A stretch of DNA of 64,000 bases. It comes from Datnioides undecimradiatus. Taxonomy: Eukaryota > Chordata > Actinopteri > Lobotiformes > Datnioididae. Positions 24,801-38,400 of the stretch are shown here, one piece after another. The stretch covers positions 372,001-436,000 of the forward strand of contig WARS01002890.1 of assembly GCA_008933995.1 (NCBI GenBank). The letters run 5' to 3'. Under the pieces are notes generated by a model. It was not told the origin of the DNA and ran no database searches. It saw nothing but the letters and a program-made list of their open reading frames with translations. A program made the translations under genes and the position numbers. Position 1 is the first letter of the stretch; the number at the start of each line of letters is the position of its first letter.

Positions 24801-27800
24801 CCTACCTCGGTGCCCAAACTGTACTGAGTTCATGCTGTCTCTCCTTGCTTTCAGGAAAGTGGCTCCATCTACCTCCAGTTCACCTGCTCCACCTCACTCC
24901 AGCTCGAGGTGATCTTCGAGGTGCTGGAGGAGTACGACTGGACCTCCTTCTCCGTGGTGACCACCCGTCACCACGGCTACGAGGACTTCCTGGCCATGGT
25001 GGAGGGAATGACGGACGGTTCGTTCATTGGATGGGAAAAGAAGAGCGTGGTGATTCTTAACGTGACCGATGACCCTGGCGGGGCCCGAACCAAGCGGCTA
25101 CTCAAAGACAACGAAGCCCAGGTAGGAGGCAGGGAAACGCGTCTGTTTTGGTTCTCCTCTTGATTTACTGCTGTGCAAAAGTGTCGAACTCTGATAAAAA
25201 CATGTCCAAAAGCTTTAATATTTGACCTGAAATCAGTTTTCCCACAACACCTGTCGCTCATCTTGATGAGCGATCGACCTTGAAGTGATTTCCTTGGTAG
25301 CCTGAGGCCCAGCTCACTGTCAACTGTAACGGCTCCACAAGCTTTGAAGAAGGCGATGGTGAAGATCCTTTCCTCCAGTGTTACTATGACCTCCTGATAT
25401 TAGCTGCTAGCTTCTTTTTGAAAGTGCAAACCAGTTCACTCTTGGCTATGCTCATTGAAGGAGACGTGTCTGTGTTGATTGCGTGCAGCGATGCATTTGA
25501 GGCCAAAAGCAGAACTCAGACGGAACACGCGCAACCGTTCAAAAGCAATTTTATCGAGCGAATGGAGAGTTAAGGTTGTGAGAGCTGATCCAGAGTCAGT
25601 GTGGAGCACAGTAGGCGGAGAGAACAGGGGGCGGTCTGGTGGTTTTGAGCTGAACGATCCAGTGAGAGTCTGTAGCTGGGGAGTATACAGATGGAGACAG
25701 GTACAGGAGGGATGCAGACCAGAGGGAAAAGCTAATATGGGTTTAGGCTCTTCTTGTGTTGTGTTGTCCAGGTGTTAGCCAGTGTCCTCGGCCAATGAAA
25801 GAAGACATGAATGCATGCATGATGTTGACAGTTGGACTCAGTTTGCAGCAGCTGCACATCATCATGACATCACACGTTCCTTCTTCAGATATATGTCTTC
25901 AACCAGAGGAAAAGTTCTGAGCGAAGTTATAACATCTGGCCTCTCGCTCGCGCCGAAAGCCTTATTTAGGGGAGGTTGACTGAGGACAAGCTATTCATTT
26001 ACGCTGACATCCTGGGGGAACACTTACACACACACTCCCGCACACACTATCTCATACACCTGGGAGTTTTGTAGTATCGCTACAGTGTTTAACTGCTCTG
26101 TTCTTCATGCAGCAGAGAGGTGAAGGCAGCTACGTGTTTATTAAACCGCAAGATAAAAGATATAATGCAAAAAGACGAAATGTAAGGCCTTGTTTTAATG
26201 CGCATGCGTAATTTAACAACGGCACAGTCTCCGTTAACTACACACTTGAGAGAATCCAAAGTAAACGGGCTGAAAGTGCTTTACGCTACAAGTCAGCATT
26301 CACACGTTCACATGAAAGGCAACTGAGGAAACGTGGGAAGGCAATCACACACTGATGTAGCATCAGGAGCAATGTGGGGTTGATGGGTGGACGACCCGCT
26401 CTACCTCTGAGCCGCAGCTACGCCTGAAGGTATATAAAAAGGTTTAAAGACAATTTAGAAATCTAAAAAATCAGATTTCATTGGGTATTACTTTTGCATT
26501 TGCGCCTTCAGTGACCTCGGTCAGTATCTTCTGACGCCAGCACAGGACAGTTTGTGGCTCTCGTGTGTCAGAGCTGTGTACGGGTTGGTCATAATTCAAA
26601 AACATCTGATTTCGTACTCAGGATGTGTTTTTCTTTCTCTCGTGATATCAGAAAAGGTAAGGAACATAGCTCTGTTGGGCTCGTGTTGTATTTGAGTAGT
26701 TGCGTAGCAGATTGTACAGACCACGTTGACCCGCTTCGTAGGTTACGTGACTGAGAGTCGAATGACTTGTCCATGACAGGTTCTGACTAAAAACACCAGC
26801 TGACCAATCGCAGTAGAGGAGGAAAGGGTTTCAGACCAGAGAGCAACTGTCTGTGAGCTCATTGTGGCTGGTTTTCCTGTTTTCATCTAAAGTTCCTTCT
26901 ATATTTGCCCGTGTCCCTGCGGTAGCGCGCTGCCGCTACACCAGTTTCACACACTTAAAGACCCCTCACGGATACACCACTCTGCCGTTCTAGCAGACAG
27001 TATTTTCAGGTTTTCACTGCCTTCGCGTGGAGACGTATCCAACCCGAAAAACTTATTTTAAGCTAAATATAATAAAGCTCAGGGGTCTTGGTTAGCAGCC
27101 TTAGAAGTGCGGCTTAAAGATGAAAGAAATCAGACTGTACTGTGCGAGCAAACTTTTCCCAACCTTTAACAACCCAGAAAGGTTAGAAATGAGGAGACTC
27201 TTCTCTGCATAATTGCTGTTAAAGATAAGGGCTGCAGGCAAACAACATAATCCAGGAGACATGGACAGTAAAGGCAGAGAGGACATCATTTGGGGTGACC
27301 TTGGCTATGGTCTGACACATCTGATTGGGGCGAAAGAGTTTCCGGGCGCCACGGGACCTTTTTCTTTTCCTTCTCCCCTCCGACTGTCGTCTGTTACATG
27401 AGCCACGTCTCATCCGCCTCTCTGTTTCACATCTCCCTCTCTTTCTCACACTGTACCCTTTTTATTCATATTCATTCCTCGCGCTCATCATTTTACCATT
27501 GTCAGTGTGAGTGACCTTTGTCAAAATGAAGTCCGTGAAAGAGAGAGAGAGAAAGAAAGACAGTGAGGAAGAAAGACGGGGGGAATCGGACCAAAAGCAA
27601 AAGGGGGCAGAGTGAACATGATGTAATGTAATGAAACTGATATGAAATGTTGAATAGTGAGGGAGTGAATGAAGTCTCTGCCGGGCTGTAGATGTGGACA
27701 TGCTCACAGTTAGATGTCCTTATTTAAGCAGATGCGTCTGCACAGTGTTTCTAGGCTTGGCTGTGGGGCTCTGTGGCGGTCTGATGGTCAGTCAGTCCAC

Positions 27801-30800
27801 CACCTGGGTCCAGACTGAAGCATCCGGACATCTACAGACCCTGTTCAGAGCAGATAGTGGTGACCCATGGATGTATTGTCCTAAAATGTCAGAAAGGCAT
27901 CGATTCAACACGATGAGTCCGACCGTTGTTGCTTCTCCACCTTGAGGGCGGGTACCTCGCCCTTTTTGTGACGGACTGGCACACAGTTAAGTGCAGATAT
28001 TCTGATGCATCTCGATGACTTTACTGACCTCTCGAACCTTCTGTTTATCCGGTTTGTTGCCTCGACAGCTGTTGGATGAGTTGCCATTGAATTTGGTTTG
28101 TTGATGAAGATGAGTTGCTGTAATTTGAAAGACTGATGACATTCCCATCAACCTCAGCTGCCTCTCTGTGGTTAGTGCTTCTCAACAAAGGCACATTATA
28201 CTAATAATGGTGATCATGTTACAGAGCTATGGAGCCTAACACAGAAGCCAGTTTCAGCTGTTCATTGTCAGTTGTTTAGACCTGGAATGTTTTTACTGGA
28301 GACCGGGCTGTTGTGTATTTAATGTGGGTTTAAGGGTTTCATCTTGGATCTTAAACCGGCTGCAGGTGTCAGATGTTTCAGACACATTGGCTTTTCTTTT
28401 TTCAAAGGTACAGATTGTTCTGGAAATGTCAGACGGTAGCTCAACATGCTGGTGCTAAAATTCATCTGTCAGCTTTGAATCGCTGCTGCTGCTGCTGCTG
28501 CTGCTAAATTATTATTAAAATGTCCCAAACTAAAATATCCACTTTGTCACCAGCAATTGCAAACAACAGGCAGTCAACTGTCTGCGCAGTCCCCGGAGAC
28601 GCATCCTGTGTTTGTTTCCTCTGCCCTTATTTCGCTGAAATGTTGCCCCCTGGGTGTTGTCTTCCTCGAGTTCACGGTCAGTGTCATCAATCTGAATTTG
28701 GTATTTTTAACAACAATATATGAGAACGTGTCCTTGAAAAAATAGCTTATTGCATCTGCATCAGCCTGAAGGAGCAGCGAGCTCTGGACGCTGCAGTCGG
28801 TGCATCGGTATCTCTCATTCGCCTCATTTCCTGTCTCCGCACTCGATTCTCGGGCGATCTGGAAATTGATCTGGTCTGCTTCTGTATCATAATCTATGTT
28901 CCAATGCTTTTCAGTCTGACTTGGAGGAGTGAGGATCAATGAATGAGTAGGATGAATGAAGGAGTATCAGAGCATTCAGTGCAAACGTGTTGTTTTGTGT
29001 CAACACAGCCTTTTACCGGAAATCCATTGGCGACTGGACGCTCGGGCTGATTGGGCCGCTTTACAGCTGCACCGCCGCAACACAGAAGCTATAAACTTGA
29101 GTAAATGATCACATATTATCTCTATTTTCATTATGTTTTTAAAGAAACAAGTTGAATATCAGCTACGGCTACACCATTAGGGAAGTAAAACAGCCTGAGT
29201 ACTCATCTTAATCGGTACCAAACTGTCTCTGTAACCATGGCAACGGTGATGTTGACTGCCAAGCAACTTTAGCAGTTTCTGATTTAATACTTTTCCGGTA
29301 TTAGTCGTGAAACTCCTTTAGTTTTATAACTTTTCATGCCACGTGTGAATACATAGCGGCTGCATTACAGTAGATACTTGCTAATCGCATCTCGTATTGA
29401 TTCAGTAAGGGACAGAGCACGTAACTGATGGTTGGAAACCCCGATGAGGACTGAGCTTTAAAAGAAAGATGGTTGATGTCAGTGCAGTTTGTGCCAGTGT
29501 TGGAGCCCAACTGAAGTACAGTGGGATGGTGATCAATAACGGACGATTTCATCCTAAATCAATTGGTACGGTTGTCATGAGGCCATCTGTGCATGCTGAC
29601 GCGGCACGCCTGATGTCTGATTAACGTTTAAAGTGGCCTCATTAGTAGAAAAGATCTTATGCTGCCTCGTGATAACGAGCCGATTACCTTATAACCATTG
29701 GTTTACAAAATACTCAAAAACTCGGCTCTGCAACCGTCATCAGCCTCGTTTCAGATGTTTCCACGAGCTCCTTCTGCACATGTTGTCCTCTTTCCTTCCT
29801 GAGCTTTAAATGGACAGGTCAACATTTAGGTCACAGAGGTGATGGATACACGTCAGGCAGAGTCGCTTACACGTATTCAGAAACACCAGTTTTCTATCGC
29901 TGTGAAGTAGAGGTTAGCAAGAGGGATTACCAGTTGGGAGCTCAGCAGGAGAAAGGGTTTGCGAGGCTCCTGCGAAAATCTGGACTGTTGGCAGGTCTGT
30001 TGACGTTAGACCCAAAATCTGTAGGCGCATGAAAGAAAACCGCGACGCAAACGCGTCAGACGGAGAAACACTTTCCGGCCTTTAAGTGGGAAAACTGCAG
30101 GGAGCAGGCATGAGCTGGGGAACATGGGGGATGATTAAGGCCGATGAGATGCAGCCTGCTGGTTCTGGCTGCAGCCGAGCTCACTTAAAGCCCAGAGTTG
30201 CTTTAAACACGCAGCCAAGTTCAGAGGGAATGTAGGTTGTGCTGGCTCCACGGGTTCACATCTGCTGCCAGTGACCTCTACAGTGAACCGTCCACCACTG
30301 TGCCGTGGTACCGCCTGTGATTCCTTTTCATTGTTGTGTAGCCCTGCTCACGCCTTGTCGCTATTCCATTTGCCAATTTCTGCATAATCCCCCCATGACG
30401 CTCAGGCCTTTGATGCAAAAAAAACCAAAGGGTGGCCTCCTGTCTCATCGTGCATCTGCATTATGCTGCAGGTTTAGCGCTGAATGGTATTTGGGAATTC
30501 AACGAGTGTATGCTCAGATCCATCCCTCAGACACACACATGCATGCTCTTGATGTTGGACTCATTGATTGAATTCGGCGCCGCCTCGCCCGCGCCGTGAT
30601 GTGAGTGTAATTCAGACGGAGAGAACAGTTTCCCTCTGAGACTTCTCTTTACCGCTCTCCCTATCTCACCATCTCAGTTCCCCCCCGCTCTCCAGCTCTC
30701 CTCCTGCATTAACATGTCTCACAAACGGCGTCTGGATGCAAACGATCTGTATTTCATTTACACCTGAAATTAAAATTAGCCCCAGACTTCCTCTGCCCCT

Positions 30801-32407
30801 TTGCAAAACACAAATACGCCTGGCCGACCTGACAACTTTCTGTTGCGGCTAATGCAAAATTATTAATCTTACGTGTCTTTTATGCATAATCTTGGAGGCG
30901 CCGGGGAGGCTGCGGTGCTGCACGGGCCATTTATTTTACTTCAAAGCTTGCCTTCGCCAATTAGCATACCACCGGCATCAGCTGATGAACCGCATCGCGG
31001 TGCTGTGGCGGGTAAGACGTAGCGAGATGGCAGGCGTGTTGTTTTCCCTCGACTTGTCCATATCGCTTAAGTTGATCATTGCAGGAGAACAAATGCATTG
31101 CAAATGAAGCCGTGCAGCGACAACGTGTGCGATGCTGTTTTCTGATCAATCAGACTTTGATATCATCGGTTACATGTATGCATACGACACTCAGCCCCGC
31201 TACGTGTTGGCGAACAACAACTATTTGCTATATAGAGACACAGTGGAGTAGAAACACATTGTGTGTTTTAGTCTGAGCTTCTCCTGTGGTGTGCGTGTTC
31301 CTGCATCCGTTTGCAGCACCTCAGACTTCTGTCACGCTGCAGCCGAATACGTTTGTGAAGGCAATAAAAAGTCAATGCAGCAACAGATCCTTCATCCATA
31401 TTTGATCAGCGCTGCCTGGTTCGATCTGACTTCTGTGAGCCGTGTGTTCAGCTGCTGTTGAGTATTGTGTGTGTAACTGTGTGTATTGGTTTTGGTCTGA
31501 GAGGTCGGTGCTCTAGCGCGACATCGAGTGGCCCCGGCTGTTGTATATGGAGTTCAAACAGCAGTAATGGATGGTTTCGCCTTGTAGAGTTGTTTTGTTG
31601 ACTGAGTTAGAAAACCAGTTGCCATCCTCCAGCCATCACGCACGGCGCTGCATTAGCATTCATCTGGAGTCTCTGGAAAACATGCAAAAAAGCAGCGGCA
31701 CAGAATTAATTCAAAAGCGTTTTAAGGTGTGCAAACATTAATATTAACAGTTTTGGAAACAGCCGTCTTTCAATTCAGCCGGGATGTCGATGCGTTTATG
31801 CTCTGTCACGATAAAATATGAAGACTCGCCGGGGATCTAAATGAAATGTTTTCCTCCAAAATGAGACGTCCAACCTTTGAAAAATGAGCCACCTGCTCTA
31901 ACGAAGTGATTGATGGCGGCGAATTATAACGAATTACTCCTCTTTCTGAAGGATGGCGGGAAGAAGGGAACTCCGCTGCAGCTTCCAACGCCCTGACACG
32001 CGGGATCCTCTTTAATTCATACGTGCAGAGTGACAAACGTCGAGCTCTATATGCAAAGAGGTCTAAATATACCCCGGCTGCTCAGTGGATGCGGCTGACA
32101 GGGATTGAGCGCTGGCTTGGACCTCATGCCGACCCCGATTCCATCTGCTGTCGGCTGAGTGGGAGGGGATCGGCGTCATCCCGCCGTCCTCTCTGACGCC
32201 AGTAGCAGCGGTGAATGTGCAGCGTGTGACAGGAGCCGCGCACCACACGCCGGCTGCCATCGGGAGCTCGTTCGTGAGGCAGTTCACGTTTTGGTTTTGA
32301 CTAATTTCAGTTTTATAACGTCTGCAATTGTCTTGGAAAACTGTGGCGCAAATTCTCCTCAAGTGCTTCCTCTGAGTAATCATCTGAAGTGCCCTCAGCA
32401 TCAGCCG

Positions 32408-32454
<47 letters not shown>

Positions 32455-35400
32455 GCCTCCTTCCTTTTCCTCTCACCCTCTGCTAGTTTCACGTCTTTTT
32501 ACTCGCTTTGTCTTTTTAATCTCGCTCCCCTCGTTCAGTTCCCCCGCTTTAATAATGTATGGGGGGGGGGGGATGCGAGCGGACTGGGAGAGGCACCATT
32601 TTTCAAGTGCAGCTCGCTGTGTTGAAAATAATAAATAAAGAGAAGCGTTAATGTATAAGTGCACCCGGCGTTTTGATGTATAAATGAATGTAATCCATAA
32701 TTGTAAAGGAAACATGAAGGGACATTATGGGGCCGAGCGGCGAGGGAAGCAGCGAAGATGAAAAATGGGACGGAAATTCACTTTTTGCCTCTTTTGTTCT
32801 CCACGTTCGACCCTCTCCTCTCCTTCTGCGGCTCTTTTTCATCCTTGCTCCATCGCTCCTTACCCTTCCTCTCCTCCCGCTCCCCTTGTTCCTCCTTTTC
32901 CCCGCCTCCCCTCTCATTCCTGGCCTTATCCTATGGTTTTTGCACCATCCCTGCATTTGTCTTTCGACTGTTTTCCTCTATTTCATCATCTTTTTATTCA
33001 TCTCCAGTCCTGAATGTACTATCTTTCCCTTCTTTCCCCCTGTTCCCCCTGCTACATCCCTCCTTTTCTAATTACATCTTTCTTTGCCCCTTCTCAATCC
33101 TTTCTTTCCGGTTTCCTTCCCTTATTTGATCGATTCATCCGTCACCCTCTCTCTTATTCGTCCTTTCATGCCTCTATTCTCCCTCCTGCCTCCTTTCCAT
33201 CCTTCTTTCCTACTTTCCTCCCTCTTCTTTGCCTCCTTTTCTCCTAATTACCTCCCACATGCTCTCTCCCACCTCCCACTCCCTGACTCTAACTCCCTTC
33301 CTCCTCCTCTTCCAGGTCCGTCTGTTGTACTGCTCCCTGGAAGAGGCAGAGCTGGTTTTCCGGGCAGCCTGGGCGGCGGGTCAGGCCGGGCCCAGTCATA
33401 TGTGGTTCGCCGTGGGACCGGCCCTGTCCGGCTTGGGCCTGGAGGGGCTGCCCAAGGCCTTGTTCGCCATCCGGCCGCAGGGCTGGAGGGACGAGCCACG
33501 AAGGTATGAACCGAGCAAAAGGGCTTTGAGTTACAATGGAGTGGAAACGGGGAGGAAATGACTTACTATGTTTTATACTGTCGCGTTTTTCATTTTGCAT
33601 TGCTGGACTTTTTTAGATCTCACTGTGCAGGAATACAAAACAGGTTTATACCAACACACGAATGGACTTTATACAAACAGCGGACCAGGCTGCATGCCAG
33701 TTTAACTTCCAGGTCAGTCATGTCCACTATCGGGGCGGTTGAGGCTCAGAGGTTGAGCAGGTCAATCCCCGGCTTCTCTGCGCTGCATGCCGACGTGTCC
33801 TTGAGCAAGACACTGAACCCTTAATTGCTGCACCATCGGTGTGTGTGCGTGAGTGTTAGTTTCTGTTCTGATGTGTATGAGTGTGGAGTGAAGGCAGCGC
33901 TTTGAGTGGTCCGATGACTAGAAAAGCGCTCTATCAGTCCAGTCCAGTCCACTATTCAACAATAACTACAGATGATCGTGCTCAGATGCATCCAACCTTG
34001 AGTTTTTATCATACACATGTATCCCCAGAAGGCAGAAGTGGCCTCCATGCTCAGTCTTTATTCAGCTGAAGTTTGCAAACATCAGCTAACATTAGCCTCT
34101 AGCAATACTACAGTCAGAACGGCTGTAGCAGCGAAACCCCCTGAGGGCGCTGGATCGACCGAGGGTGTTCTCTATTGACCAGAGAGTCAACCCTTCATCC
34201 AGGAAAGGAAGATTGCAGCATTCATTCCCTCGAACACATCGCCTTTCTCTAAAAGTTAACGTCCTCTTCACACCACCCACTCCCATAACATTCATGGGTT
34301 TGTTTGGTGAAAATGTATTCATTGTTGTTGTCGGTGGTATTAAATCAACATCCAAGCAGCAGCGTGTGTCTGTCTGCAACCTGCAGACACTCACTCAGTG
34401 TTTTTCACATATGAAATGTAAAAATTTAAAAATACTTTTGAACTTTTAACGGTGATCGTTTGCATGTTAAAGCTCTTTATATGGCACAAACGGGGCTTTG
34501 TGCTGCAGGATGTTGTGCAATTATTAATGTAGCTGGAAATCAATGCCGCTCCAATGCTGAAGTTTCTTTTCTCTTGAATTTACATGAATCAAATGAGTTC
34601 TGCAATGCCGAGCCTCGGAGCTGCTGAAAGTCCAACCTTATGATTTTAAAAATGCACGAGGATCAGTGAGAAAACACACGCACCGCATTTCATCCCTAAA
34701 GTACACACACTTTGCACGCCTGCATGTTTTCCCTGCAGCAGCACACGGTAAAACTTTACGACCACCTGCTCTGCCCGTGATGTATTCTCCGCTGCAGCGA
34801 TGACCTGATTTCACCGCAGGGATCATTAAATTTTCATCTAATCTAATCTAAATGGACTGACCAAGTGAATCCAGGTGAAAGGTAGAATCCGTTATTGATT
34901 TTTACCGTTAAGTCCTCCCCAGTCACGACAGGAAACACGCAGGGAGGCGGGTTAGAAAGGGTTTTTACACTTCATGAGGGCAGCATTGTTGAATATTACT
35001 GAAAACAGAGATCCAAAGCAGGTTAAGGTTCTTCTTTTAATTTGTTGTTTTCAGTTTTTACACAAAACTCTTCATCGGGTCAATACACAGACTGCTTTTA
35101 TTCCTAAACTTGAGATGTGCTACAATAAAATCTGGAGGATGCAGCCCATGTCACCTTGCCACGTCCTTCTCCGCCTTTTATTGAAACACCCGCTTTCTAC
35201 CGGCCATCGTGAATCCCGAGATGCTGTATTTCGAATGCTTGTGAAATTAGCGACCGTGCTAGATGGAAAAGCCCCCATGAGCAGCACACTTGTCACTACC
35301 GGGCAGAACGTCATGGTTCATTGTGAAACACAGATGGTGCATCCCAAGATTGGAGCTGGATACTTAGAGGGACGTGACCGACGCAGATGGGACCTGACTG

Positions 35401-38400
35401 ACCAGCACCAGCTCCTAAAAATGAGGTTTATATACTAAACTCATTAGCAACAGCAATTATGTTTGTAGGGAAATGTAACGCAGCCTGGATTAACTTTTTA
35501 ATGGCATAATGAGCAAATGTTGTTCATTAAGGTATCTGGCAAGTTGCACTATCCAGCTATAGCGACTGCAGCAAAAACGTATCTGTGTTAGTGGTTATGG
35601 TTATTTAAAGTCAGGAAAGATCTCTGTAAATAGAAATTAGTGATACTTCAAAGGTGTATAAAATAGACTTTGGTGACATTTCTAATGTGAGCTTCAGAGC
35701 TGAGGTCTGATTTTGGTACGAAGGGTTTCAGATCGAAGGTGCACAGACTGGTTCTCTTGCAAAAAATGCCCCAAATATGATATAATGTAGTGTAATGTGA
35801 TGGTCTCTGTTTTGTCTCCATTTAACTATAGAAATGCATATGATATTCAAACATATAAACACATATCAATGAGGCTAAATTCATCGGGGGGTCCAGATAT
35901 ATATAGCGAGGCGTCATCTGCATAGCGACGAAACTTAATTCTGAATTTAATGAGGTGATGAGGTTCGCCTGAATGCATCATTACACAATTGACAAGTGCA
36001 CAGTGAAAAATGGACGCGGGGGGGTGAAAAGAAAAGCTGCATGCTCTGAAATCCTGAAATCAAGTATTCCTAATGAATCCGATGCAGCGGTCCCTGCCTC
36101 AGCTGGTATATTACAGTAAGTGTCTTGTGCATCCTCTGCTGCCGGGTTTCTGAGAGCTGTGGCTGCTGGATCCTCCAGAGAGCCTTTCTGAACGCTGAAA
36201 GAACGATGCTCATGATGTGGACCACTAGTTTTTGTGAACGTCTTAAAGAAACTGTGACGGGAGCGACGTCTCGTGCCCCACGGCACCGCTAACAGCTCTT
36301 TGACGTCAAATGTGAAATGAAATTCCACCTCGTTAGGTGATTCAGCTAATCGGTACATGCAAGGGAACATTTTCATTCAGGTCCCAACTTCATTACTTCT
36401 CCCTCCTGGGAAGCACCGTATTTAATGTGTCACCTGACCAGAACATGTACTGTGCCAGCGATATCACAGCTTTCAGAGTAACACCGGTGGCAACATGGTG
36501 CAAGCGTGAACACCGTGCTTCCTCTCCTGAAGACGCCGTGACTGTGAATTAATTCTCTGTGAAGAGCACCGAATTGGTGGCACCTGGAAATTTATGTGCA
36601 GAGCACTTTTGAACTCTCGAACCCTCCTCAGAAGTCCTTTCTCACTTCGTGTCCCGTCCCGCCAGCTTGTTTGAAGTGGTAATGCGCTGAGTTGTGGAAG
36701 CAAGGCCCCGTTGAAATGCTTTATGATTCGGGATCATTAGATAGGGTTTCCGTCCTGGCTGGAGCAGGCCTTATCATCAGGACTGTGGCAAGAGCCCGTT
36801 GTTGGTCTTAAATGTTTATTTTGCATAGTAAATATCAGCGACATTGGAGAATCAGACGCGAGAAGTGTTTGCTGCTGTTTTTACGGGATGAGTTACAAAT
36901 CAGAGCTGACTTTACAGCCATATTAAGAAGCAGTGCCTTTTAAACAGCCTCGTGCTTCTTCAAGTCTGAAAGCTTCCTGCAGATCAAAGTCTGATCTATT
37001 ATTAAATTGTCCTGAGACAGACGGCAAGAGAGCCTGCTAATATTTATTTATTAGAATTGAGGATACTTTACTCATAAATACATTTAGAAACTGGATGTTC
37101 AGTGTTGTACCGAAGCCGTGCTTGGATTAACTTGCTGGTACCAGCTGCCTCATTCATGATTCACCATCAGTGATTCATTTATCAGCTTCTCAGAAACCAG
37201 CTGATTCACAACACCCAATCACATTCGCGCAGGCATCGGGCTCGCCTTTATAACCTTGTATTTTGCAAGTTGGCTACTTATATTATATTCGTTGTGTTGT
37301 GCACAGATGAGTGCCAAACCCACACGGATATAAAAAATACTGTAAATTGTGAAATATTTATGAGACAGGAACATAACTTTGCTCATAATACTGCAGCTCT
37401 GGATTGTGTCCTGAAGTCTACAAATAAACTCAAACGGCTCCTTTTTGAAAATAAAGTTGTTAATGAGCGTGGCCCTTATTAAGCAATATAACATCACACT
37501 GACTTCTCCAATCTCGTCTAAATGACAAAGCTATTAAAGCCTTTCCTCGTCGCATAAACCATTCAGCCTGCCTCTCTCACTGTGTAATGCTAATGTGCCT
37601 GAAGGTAACTTTGCACAGAGCATGCGGGTTTTGTTTTGAGTTCATTTCTCTGCAGATACATGCAAATCAGGTTTCAGGATGCAACAGTTGGTCGTGGTGA
37701 GGGTTTAAACTGTTGGGTCGGTTCAGGAGGCGATTGGGACAACGATTAGTTGTCATGGTTACACTACAGTACAGTGGTGGACGCCTCCTGTCTGTGGTTT
37801 TCTTGATCCATCTAACAACCCAGACCTCGTCCCTATGTGGACCTCATCGCTCTGTCACAAGCAGACCTGACTTCCTCCTTCGCTCCTGTCGTATTTCGGA
37901 AAACCACTTGGTCACATGACTGTGAACTGTAAAAGGGCGTCAGCTGGGGCGAGCGATGACGTTGCACTTGTTGTAGTTGCTCTAGTTCCTATTTGGATCA
38001 AAACCTAGATGGATGTGTCGGTGGCTAACCTGCAAGCTAATGAAATATAGCAGGTGAATAACATTTACCCTCGCCCCTCGTCTTCCTGCTACTCCAGGCC
38101 AAGGCCTCGGCCAGTCTCTGCACTAACCACACAAAATCAAGTCAGTATTGTTCTTCTCCTCAAACTCTGAGCAACACAAAAAGCAAATAGACATTTCAGT
38201 TTCCCTTTAGTGCCCAGAAACCCTCACGGCACACCCAAATTGGTTGTTCTCCGCTGATTTATACAAAGCAGAGGGGAGGAAAACGATCTGCAGCTGATGA
38301 GTCTACTTTAGAGCTGATGAGGAGACGGTTTGGGTTTTGCTCTTCGGTCTTGATTCAGCACTTTCTGCGTGCGCGGGCCCAACATGAGAACCTCATTTGT

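Larger units (their letters stand above)
25122..33315 (+). other. intron 3
   Basis: The intron is 8194 bases, phase 0, with donor GTAGGA. It contains a reverse-strand SINE-like copy (26272-26424), a weak repeat match near 27795-27840, a (GCT)8 tract at 28482, a CA microsatellite at 32418 and a G10 run near 32562. The final ~525 bases before the acceptor are strongly pyrimidine-biased. The stretch 30770-31110 is dense in TAAT and ATGCAAA/ATGCATAAT-like words. No second gene was recognised. Confidence 0.85.

Noticed and set aside
34974..35438. 154-codon + strand open frame in intron 4
   Set aside because: No recognisable domain or repeat-protein match, and no splice signals that would join it to the receptor exons.
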